From the NCBI GenBank assembly GCA_016839545.1, contig JAEOUB010000164.1, positions 1-5,732 on the forward strand: a stretch of DNA of 5,732 nucleotides, read 5' to 3'. The position numbers were made by a program, and so were the translations under genes. Below the pieces are notes generated by a model. The model saw nothing but the letters and a program-made list of their open reading frames with translations, ran no database searches and was not told where the DNA came from. Below, one piece after another: positions 1 to 5,732 of this stretch (position 1 is its first letter; each line of letters begins with the position of its first letter). The stretch comes from Candidatus Kariarchaeota archaeon. GTDB taxonomy: Archaea > Asgardarchaeota > Heimdallarchaeia > Heimdallarchaeales > Kariarchaeaceae.

Positions 1-1779
1 GAGGAAAGGCAGTATTTCCGGTTGTTGTGGCAGTATGTCAAACGTCACAGATGGAACCTCTTCCTGACGATTATCATGCTGATCATCACCACGGTGCTGA
101 CAGTCTCAGCTCCCATATTTTTCAACCGTGCCATGGAGATCGTGGAGAGATTCAGCCGGGGAACACTGGAGGAAGATATAATCGGCGTCCTGGTTCTCTC
201 TCTCATCTATTACTTCCTGTTGACAGTACTTTCCTGGTTCTCCAGTGCAACGATCGTGATTTTCTCGACCCGGATGAATGCCGGTATCATTGGTGATTTA
301 CGGCAGGATGCCTTCGAATCGGTACTGCTGAACAATATGACATTTTTTGATACCACGCAGTCAGGAAATACGGTCTCCATTCTCACTGCAGATCTCAACG
401 AGCTCTATGAGACTGGGGCAGCCATCGCCGAGGTCATCACTTCTATGATGCAGCTGATCGGAATTCTGGCGGTTCTTGCATTTTACTCTATCCCACTGAC
501 GCTGGCATCACTGGCCATCCTGCCATTTTTCTTCTTTGTCACGCTCATTATCCGGCGCTACCGCAGGACTGCAGAGTCTAATTGGAGGAGTAATTTTGGT
601 AAGGTGAACCAGTCATTTGCAGAGACGCTGCGATCAATAGAGGTATCCAAGGCGTTCCACCGTGAGGAGGACAATGTTGATCGGTTCAAGATCATGAACG
701 AGCGTACCTACCGGGCATCAATCAAGAGAGGAGCTGCCATCTTCATATCTCAGCCTGTGGGTGATTTTCTCAGAAATATCCTGCTTATCATCATACTGGC
801 ACTGGGTTCCTTTCTTGTCAGTACACAGGGACTATCTGTTGCACATTTCTACCTCTTCATCTTCCTGCTGGATTTCTACTACCAGCCTGTGAGATCTGTG
901 GCACGCAACTACACCCGCTTCCAGTCACTCTTTGCCAATCTTGAGCGAGTGCTGGGTGTGACCTACAATACTCTGCAGACCGAGCGGGACAAGGGCGGTA
1001 CACTGCAAGATTTCAGTGGTCACCTTACCTTTGACAATGTCTCCTTTTCCTATGATGGTACCACCCCTGTTCTGGAGAACATCTCCTTCGAGATCAAGCC
1101 ACAGCAACGGGTAGCACTGGTGGGACACACCGGATCGGGGAAGACAACTATAGCTTCACTTGTTGGCAAGCTCTACACCATCAGTTCCGGGGATATTCTC
1201 TTTGATGACACCTCTCAGGCAGAGCTCAGTCCTGCATCCATTCGGTCCAGTATCAGGATGGTGTCACAGGATGTCCTGCTGTTCAAAGGTACTATCCGCG
1301 ACAATCTCAGATTTGCCAACCCAGATGCAACTGACGAGGAACTCTGGCAGGCAATAGATGCAGTACAGGCCCGGGAATTCATTGACCTGCTACCCGATGG
1401 ACTGGACAGTGCTGTTGACGAGGATGCAGGCAATCTCAGTACCGGTCAGCGACAGATGTTGGCATTCGCGAGGACTATCCTGTCCCGACCCAAGCTGATT
1501 ATCCTGGACGAGGCTACCTCCGCGGTTGACCTCTACACTGAGGCCAAGATCCAGGAATCCACTGATCTTCTCCTCGAGAATACAACTTCATTGGTAATAG
1601 CCCACCGGCTTACCACCATTATCCGCTCCGATCTCATCGTTGTACTCGATGGGGGCAGGGTGATTGAGACCGGCAGTCATGATGAGCTGATGGCACTCAA
1701 TGGCAGCTATCGAGAGATGTACGATCTCTATTTTCAGACTCAGTCTGCACATTATCTTGAGACCATCCGCACAAAATAG
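1..1779 (+). CDS. ABC exporter half-transporter (fused membrane and ATPase domains), 5' end probably cut
   Basis: This is a type IV (MsbA/MdlB-like) exporter subunit with an N-terminal six-helix membrane domain followed by an ATPase domain. It would sit in the cytoplasmic membrane and use ATP to export a drug, lipid or peptide; the sequence does not show the substrate. Residues are numbered from the TTG at base 22. Hydrophobic helices lie at roughly 13-35, 50-80, 135-178 and 240-290. The ATPase domain has A-loop Y344, Walker A GHTGSGKT (368-375), Q-loop Q416, signature LSTGQ (472-476), Walker B LIILDE with D496 and catalytic E497, D-loop SAVD, and H-loop H528. It ends with TAG. The frame stays open to base 1 and the first codons (EERQYFRL) look like normal protein, so the true start is probably upstream. 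TTG 22, preceded by a purine-rich GAGGAAAGG, is a weaker alternative. The 585 residues after it are already about full family length, so little is missing. The non-glycine third signature position suggests a heterodimer. Confidence 0.93.
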   Translation, partial: EERQYFRLLWQYVKRHRWNLFLTIIMLIITTVLTVSAPIFFNRAMEIVERFSRGTLEEDIIGVLVLSLIYYFLLTVLSWFSSATIVIFSTRMNAGIIGDLRQDAFESVLLNNMTFFDTTQSGNTVSILTADLNELYETGAAIAEVITSMMQLIGILAVLAFYSIPLTLASLAILPFFFFVTLIIRRYRRTAESNWRSNFGKVNQSFAETLRSIEVSKAFHREEDNVDRFKIMNERTYRASIKRGAAIFISQPVGDFLRNILLIIILALGSFLVSTQGLSVAHFYLFIFLLDFYYQPVRSVARNYTRFQSLFANLERVLGVTYNTLQTERDKGGTLQDFSGHLTFDNVSFSYDGTTPVLENISFEIKPQQRVALVGHTGSGKTTIASLVGKLYTISSGDILFDDTSQAELSPASIRSSIRMVSQDVLLFKGTIRDNLRFANPDATDEELWQAIDAVQAREFIDLLPDGLDSAVDEDAGNLSTGQRQMLAFARTILSRPKLIILDEATSAVDLYTEAKIQESTDLLLENTTSLVIAHRLTTIIRSDLIVVLDGGRVIETGSHDELMALNGSYREMYDLYFQTQSAHYLETIRTK

Positions 1780-1792
1780 GTCAGTACAAATC

Positions 1793-1800
1793 TTGATATA
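1793..1800 (+). promoter_or_regulatory. TATA-like element before the VTT-domain gene
   Basis: The octamer TTGATATA follows CAAATC, which could serve as a BRE-like purine-rich element. It is centred about 25 bases before the GTG at 1822, the distance expected between an archaeal TATA box and the start of a leaderless transcript. It lies in the 42-base gap after the ABC gene. The call rests on position and composition only, and an AT-rich match in a short gap could be chance. Confidence 0.35.
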
Positions 1801-1821
1801 CTCATCTCAGAAAATCAGGAT

Positions 1822-2406
1822 GTGACGCATATTGTCGGCTTCTTCGAGACAATTCCTTTGATCATCGGTGTCACTGTCCTCCTTGCAGCATTTATCCTGC
1901 AGACACCAGTTCTGACCTTTCCCATCTATTTCCTGACAATATACTCGGGGATCATCTATGGAATGTGGGCAGGATCCATTTTCAATTATGTGGGAATGGT
2001 GGCCACAATCATGACAGGCTACTACCTGGGCTCAATTGGTAAGGGAGAGAAAATCATGCATACTCCTGCAATGAAAAAATTTGATGAGTGGTTACACAAG
2101 AGAGGGTTTACAGCGATTGCGTTTCTGCGTATCGTACCAATTATACCATACAATATCGTGAGTCTCGGATCTGGGCTTGTCAAACTCGATAGAGCACGAT
2201 ATATTACCGTCAATGCCCTCGCTATCATTCCCTATGCGATTATCTTCGCTGTAATTGGAGATGTGTATGGATCAAGAGTCCTTGAGTGGCTTCATGGAGT
2301 GGAACTTGGCCCTTTGGTGCGTGGCTCACTAATTATCATTGCTGTGTTCATTGTACTCTATCTCATTATCAAACAATCAAGTGGTTCTGAAGAACCCCAC
2401 CAATAA
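1822..2406 (+). CDS. VTT/DedA-like (TVP38/TMEM64, SNARE-associated) membrane protein
   Basis: This 194-residue polytopic membrane protein matches the VTT domain family (TVP38/TMEM64, DedA, VMP1/TMEM41B). Known members move lipids between membrane leaflets or transport lipid carriers and small ions; the role of this one is not known. Seen in the sequence are an N-terminal hydrophobic helix (about 11-35), a glycine-rich re-entrant-like segment (about 38-70, with YSGIIYGMWAG), an amphipathic stretch containing KKFDEWLHKRGF, and the family hallmark FLRIVPIIPYNIVSLGSG with R103, P106, P109, G116 and G118. A later helix carries P137 and G146, and a final helix spans about 165-184. The tail is short and polar. 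GTG 1822 is the only plausible start in frame after the previous stop, and there is no strong Shine-Dalgarno sequence. It lies 42 bases after the ABC gene and 57 before the MFS gene. The family is clear; substrate and partner are not. Confidence 0.88.
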   Translation: MTHIVGFFETIPLIIGVTVLLAAFILQTPVLTFPIYFLTIYSGIIYGMWAGSIFNYVGMVATIMTGYYLGSIGKGEKIMHTPAMKKFDEWLHKRGFTAIAFLRIVPIIPYNIVSLGSGLVKLDRARYITVNALAIIPYAIIFAVIGDVYGSRVLEWLHGVELGPLVRGSLIIIAVFIVLYLIIKQSSGSEEPHQ

Positions 2407-2436
2407 TCAAAGAAATGCCTGTTACCATAATCAGGC

Positions 2437-2444
2437 TCAAATAT
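2437..2444 (+). promoter_or_regulatory. TATA-like element before the MFS gene
   Basis: The octamer TCAAATAT is centred about 23 bases before the GTG at 2464, slightly closer than an ideal archaeal TATA box for a leaderless transcript. The perfect 8-base palindrome TCTCGAGA at 2444-2451 abuts it and could bind a small dimeric regulator, although a palindrome of this size can arise by chance. This is the weakest of the three promoter candidates in the window. Confidence 0.25.
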
Positions 2445-2463
2445 CTCGAGAGAAATCGATCTT

Positions 2464-3693
2464 GTGGATGTTCTGAAACTCACACCTATGTCGTATGTGG
2501 TGGTGTTTGGAGCATCTCTGGCCTCGTTTGCCACCGGGGTCCTGGAACCCACAATAGCTCTGTACCTCCTGGAGCTGGGCTTGACGTTTGACCGTATAGG
2601 ACAGATACTTTCTGCTGCCTTTCTCATGGTTGCCATCACTGCTCTCCCCCTGGCACTGTTTGCATCCCGGATCGGAATCACACGGGTCCTGTTTGCCGGA
2701 GGAGTTGCTGCAACGGCTGCAGGAGCATTTCTTTACCTCGGAGAGGGAGCCGATAGTGTTTATTTCTTCTTCATCTGTCTGGGTTTTGCACAGGCTGCGG
2801 TTGCAGGACCTGGTGCAGCCATACTTGCAGAGAATCCAGGTACCAAACGTATTGCTGCATTTGCACTGTTTTCTACCTCATGGATGATCCCTCCAGCACT
2901 CGGGGCATTAGTCTCCACCATCTGGTTCTCTACCCGACCTGGTGAGGATGCCGTGACCTATGCCTCCATATTCCCCGTTGTCTTCTTTGTACTGGGAGCC
3001 AGTGGAGTGATCTACCTGCTACTGCTTGTAGTCACTCTACAATCAGGACGTGGCCCCCAGCCAGAGACTGATGGAAGGGTTCCAGTTACCAACCAAGCAC
3101 GCCTTCTGTTTTCCCCTGTTATTGTTATTCCCTTCCTGCTTCTTACGCTCTCGACATTCATGTCAGGGGCAGGGGCCGGGAGTACCCTGCCATTTCTACC
3201 CCCCTATCTGAGATCTCTGAATGCCAATGCCCAGGAGATTTCCTTGCTGGTAATGATCAACAATATTGCCATGGGAGTTGCCACACAGTTCACCGCTCCT
3301 TTGGTCAATCGCTTCGGCGACATGAAGGTATATGTTGTCACGACACTGCTGTCAGTGGCCACATTGCTGGGAATTGGTCTAACCTCAGAACTGACTGTTG
3401 CCTCCACACTCTTCATCCTCAGAGGGACATTCGCAAATATGAGTGCACCAATTGCTCAGGCACGTCTCATCGGTTATGTGGATAATACAGTACGCGCTAC
3501 CGGGGCAGCATGGATTTCCACTGCACGCTGGGCAGGTTGGTCAACTTTCAGTCCTATCTCAGGTGGCTATATCGAGATCTTCGGTTACATCTTCTCATTC
3601 TTCTTCACTTCCATCATCTATGTCCTTTCCATGTTTGTCTTTATTCTCGCCATCAGGTATCCTGATCTTGAGCAGATACGGATGGCAAGATAA
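2464..3693 (+). CDS. Major facilitator superfamily (MFS) transporter
   Basis: This 409-residue protein has the length and alternating hydrophobic pattern of a 12-helix MFS permease, with two six-helix halves joined by a polar loop (about 193-212, QSGRGPQPETDGR). MFS proteins exchange small molecules across the cytoplasmic membrane, usually driven by an ion gradient. Drug or metabolite efflux (DHA1-like) is my inference, since no substrate signature was recognised. The loop between helices 2 and 3 has a degenerate motif A (ASRIGITRV, about 67-75) that lacks the usual aspartate. The equivalent loop in the second half has VNRFGDMKV (281-289). Near the C-terminus, RATGAAW and PISGGY match the late-helix pattern common in the superfamily. 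GTG 2464 was chosen because it follows the in-frame stop at 2428 and precedes the first helix. ATG 2488 would drop eight residues and has no better upstream signal. The gene ends with TAA and follows the VTT gene by 57 bases. Confidence 0.9.
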   Translation: MDVLKLTPMSYVVVFGASLASFATGVLEPTIALYLLELGLTFDRIGQILSAAFLMVAITALPLALFASRIGITRVLFAGGVAATAAGAFLYLGEGADSVYFFFICLGFAQAAVAGPGAAILAENPGTKRIAAFALFSTSWMIPPALGALVSTIWFSTRPGEDAVTYASIFPVVFFVLGASGVIYLLLLVVTLQSGRGPQPETDGRVPVTNQARLLFSPVIVIPFLLLTLSTFMSGAGAGSTLPFLPPYLRSLNANAQEISLLVMINNIAMGVATQFTAPLVNRFGDMKVYVVTTLLSVATLLGIGLTSELTVASTLFILRGTFANMSAPIAQARLIGYVDNTVRATGAAWISTARWAGWSTFSPISGGYIEIFGYIFSFFFTSIIYVLSMFVFILAIRYPDLEQIRMAR

Positions 3694-3770
3694 CGAAATC
3701 ACCGAGGAACTCAATCTATGATCGAGTACCGTAAAAACAAATCCAAATATTGTTCAAGTAGTAGAAACAT

Positions 3771-3778
3771 TTACTAAA
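3771..3778 (+). promoter_or_regulatory. TATA-like element (with BRE-like GAAAC) before the large unknown gene
   Basis: TTACTAAA is preceded by GTAGAAACA, a reasonable archaeal BRE-like sequence, and is centred about 27 bases before the ATG at 3802. The 108-base gap around it is AT-rich and has no clear Shine-Dalgarno sequence, which fits a leaderless transcript starting at or next to the ATG. CAAATATT at 3744-3751 is a competing TATA candidate that would give a leader of about 30 bases. No clear terminator hairpin or T-run for the MFS gene was seen in the gap. Confidence 0.4.
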
Positions 3779-3801
3779 TTAAGAGACGACGATACATTCG
3801 T

Positions 3802-5732
3802 ATGCCCTACAATAGGATACAAGCTGCCTTCCTCAGGCTGCCGGATCTATCAAATATCCATCTCAAACCAGATGATCCGTATGATCTACCTACTCTGGGC
3901 ATGATCCACTCCAGCAAATTCAGTGAACTTTGCCGGGTAGTGGTAGAGAAAATAAAGCCGGTCCCAATTGATGTAATTGAACTTTTCAAAGGACACCGGT
4001 TTGAGGGAATTATTGGTAATCTTGAACTGGATGAAATTGCAGATATTATCAGACATACAGTGATCATCAACAAGGACAAGCTCGGATGGGAGATGGTTGA
4101 CGAGATTGGCTATGCCATTAAAGACTATACCCCGCGATGGGAATTGCCCGCCCTTCATTTTGACAAGGGATTGCGGGAGGTCTTCATTACCCGTGTGAAC
4201 TGGGATCCCTCCAATCTTATCCGACAACTCCTACACGAGTTTTTTGAAGACTACAGCAAGATTATGGGTGCTGAGGTCTTTCAGGATCGGAGTGTTTTGC
4301 CATTTGAACAGAAAATCTGGAGTTTCAGAGAACTCTATATCCTCCTGAATGAAATCTCCTTCCTGATCAGCAATTACACTCACGAGCTCAACTCTGAGGG
4401 GTATGGAAAACTGGTAAATGCAATTTTCCAGCAATTTGAAGAGAATTACCGAAACAAGATCTATGAGGAGGAACAGAGAATTGGTCTCATCTTCCTGGTG
4501 GTGAAAGCCACATTAAGTTCAGGAATGATAGATGTGGACCGACTGCAGATCCTGCTTGATAACTCGATGAACCTTATCAAACAACTTGATCAGGAAACCC
4601 AGCAGTCGTACAGACTCCTGTATGGATATATCTATGCTATCTTCTGGTACAATTTGTTCACCTCCACCTCTGATCTGATTATGCAGAGAGACCTGGTGGC
4701 AGAGATTATTGATGATATCTACAAACCGGAAAAGATGGAACTGAAGGACTGGGGCAAATATATAATATCGTCAAAACCCCACCCTCTTGTACTCTCCCTA
4801 TTGCTGAGCGGATATATGAGACTTGATGAGATGATTTTCACCTATGCTGAATCGCTGCCTGATAGCAATCAGCGGAACAATCTGATCAATATCAGATCTG
4901 ATCTCATAGATTTCATGGATGAGGTGAAAGACAGCTTCCTGGAGAAGTACTATAATGTAAAACATGGCCCATGGGACTTTGAGGAGCAATTCTCTAGTAT
5001 CGAATCCAAAATCAAGTATGTCAATATTCAGCGGCTGCTAAAAAGAATCATCTTACAGGTCTCAAAGGAAAAGCTGATTGCTAACAAAGAGGCACTGACT
5101 GATCCCAATATCCTTACTCGGTATGAGACTGTGCTCAAAGAGAGCATGGTTGAGGGGCTGGCAGAACTTGAATTTGCGGAACTCTGCATAATGACTGAAC
5201 ACTATCCCTATGATCTCTATTTTGACTCCATAGTCCTTGAATATGAAAGTGGAGACTCAATTATCCTCTCTTCTACATTTGAGGAGGAAATCATCAGGAA
5301 AATCGGTAATATCTTCGCTGCAATCCAAGAGAAGAACAAGAGGAATGATCGGATTGATATCAGAGATTATGAGGTCATGGTCCTGTACACCTTAAACTGG
5401 ATGACCAAGCTGTATAATAACTATGGAATCCGCTATGAGGCAATAATGATCCTGTCACCCTTGATCTCTATCGCTTACATCCAGATTGCCAAAGGGTATC
5501 TAGACAAGAATAATCTGGAAGGTGCATTTCTATCATACTTCAACTCCTACTATCTGATGGAGATGGTAAATCAGGATCTCAAAGGATACTCAGTCTCAGG
5601 ATCAGGTGACTCCAAATCACTCAAAGAGAAATTTGAGTCACTCCTTGGAGAATGGGGAATTGAGGATCTTAGCGATGAGGAATCCATCAAGAGACTGTTC
5701 AACAGTATTGAGCACAGTATCAAAGATCGTAC
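3802..5732 (+). CDS. Large helical protein of unknown function with a TPR-like hairpin, 3' end cut
   Basis: The frame is open from ATG 3802 to the right edge (643 codons and two bases) with no stop, so the C-terminus is missing. I do not recognise the family. The protein has no signal peptide or membrane helix, only two cysteines (C44, C462), and many Glu, Asp, Lys, Ile, Leu and Tyr residues. This suggests a cytosolic, mostly alpha-helical protein, perhaps a helical-repeat scaffold. The N-terminal 165 residues look more mixed (LRLPDLSNIHLKPDDPYDLP near the start, a WELPALHFD segment near 113-121). Residues 556-589 resemble one TPR hairpin: A563, Y566, A575 and Y579 fall at the expected 8, 11, 20 and 24 spacing. 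A polar linker (SVSGSGDSKS, 597-606) follows. ATG 3802 is the first start after the in-frame stop at 3775 and has a TATA-like element at leaderless distance. It may be transcribed separately from the transporters. Coding is well supported; function is not. Confidence 0.85.
   Translation, partial: MPYNRIQAAFLRLPDLSNIHLKPDDPYDLPTLGMIHSSKFSELCRVVVEKIKPVPIDVIELFKGHRFEGIIGNLELDEIADIIRHTVIINKDKLGWEMVDEIGYAIKDYTPRWELPALHFDKGLREVFITRVNWDPSNLIRQLLHEFFEDYSKIMGAEVFQDRSVLPFEQKIWSFRELYILLNEISFLISNYTHELNSEGYGKLVNAIFQQFEENYRNKIYEEEQRIGLIFLVVKATLSSGMIDVDRLQILLDNSMNLIKQLDQETQQSYRLLYGYIYAIFWYNLFTSTSDLIMQRDLVAEIIDDIYKPEKMELKDWGKYIISSKPHPLVLSLLLSGYMRLDEMIFTYAESLPDSNQRNNLINIRSDLIDFMDEVKDSFLEKYYNVKHGPWDFEEQFSSIESKIKYVNIQRLLKRIILQVSKEKLIANKEALTDPNILTRYETVLKESMVEGLAELEFAELCIMTEHYPYDLYFDSIVLEYESGDSIILSSTFEEEIIRKIGNIFAAIQEKNKRNDRIDIRDYEVMVLYTLNWMTKLYNNYGIRYEAIMILSPLISIAYIQIAKGYLDKNNLEGAFLSYFNSYYLMEMVNQDLKGYSVSGSGDSKSLKEKFESLLGEWGIEDLSDEESIKRLFNSIEHSIKDR

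Noticed and set aside
2358..2681. A 107-codon - strand frame spanning the VTT-MFS gap
   Set aside because: It overlaps two confident + strand membrane genes and shows no domain or start signal.
3443..3721. A 92-codon + strand frame overlapping the end of the MFS gene
   Set aside because: It is out of frame with the well-supported MFS helices and its translation, rich in Ser, His and Pro, has no recognisable feature.
3718..3777. A 19-codon ATG frame in the gap upstream of the large unknown gene
   Set aside because: It is very short, has no ribosome binding site or recognisable motif, and overlaps the AT-rich region better explained as a promoter.
3694..3801. Possible terminator or hairpin after the MFS gene
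   Set aside because: Only 4-base stems such as ACTC...GAGT were found, with no T-run after them. This is not distinguishable from chance.
3807..4434. Open frames on the - strand (90, 113 and 67 codons) inside the large unknown gene
   Set aside because: They lie fully within the longer + strand coding frame, overlap one another in part, show no family resemblance, and have low-quality protein-like composition. They are antisense shadows.

Overview
This 5.7-kb window holds four genes, all on the + strand. In order they are a half-size ABC exporter (cut at the left edge), a small VTT/DedA-like (TVP38/TMEM64, SNARE-associated) membrane protein, a 12-helix-type MFS transporter, and the N-terminal 643 codons of a large soluble protein I do not recognise, which runs off the right edge. 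No RNA genes, mobile elements, CRISPR arrays or long repeats were seen. The gaps between genes are 42, 57 and 108 bases, so there is no long stretch without a gene.

The host is probably an archaeon, but this is an inference. The second and third genes start with GTG. None of the three visible start codons has a convincing Shine-Dalgarno sequence. Each has an AT-rich, TATA-like octamer centred about 23-28 bases upstream, the spacing expected for archaeal leaderless transcripts. Base composition is intermediate. An Asgard or other uncultivated lineage would fit the style of the large unknown protein, but nothing in the window fixes the taxon.

The first three genes form a compact membrane-transport block. 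The ABC half-transporter has intact catalytic residues but a non-canonical signature (LSTGQ), which suits one half of a heterodimeric exporter whose partner may lie just upstream. The VTT protein belongs to a family that includes lipid scramblases and small-solute or lipid-carrier transporters. The MFS protein is probably a secondary exporter. Shared orientation and short gaps allow co-transcription, but the TATA-like elements suggest each gene could also have its own promoter. The fourth gene follows a longer gap, is visibly richer in A and T than the ABC and MFS genes, and is predicted to be cytosolic and mostly alpha-helical with one TPR-like hairpin near the right end. It is the main unknown. 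I did not find a recognisable novel system. The best leads are the large unknown protein and the repeated leaderless-promoter pattern.
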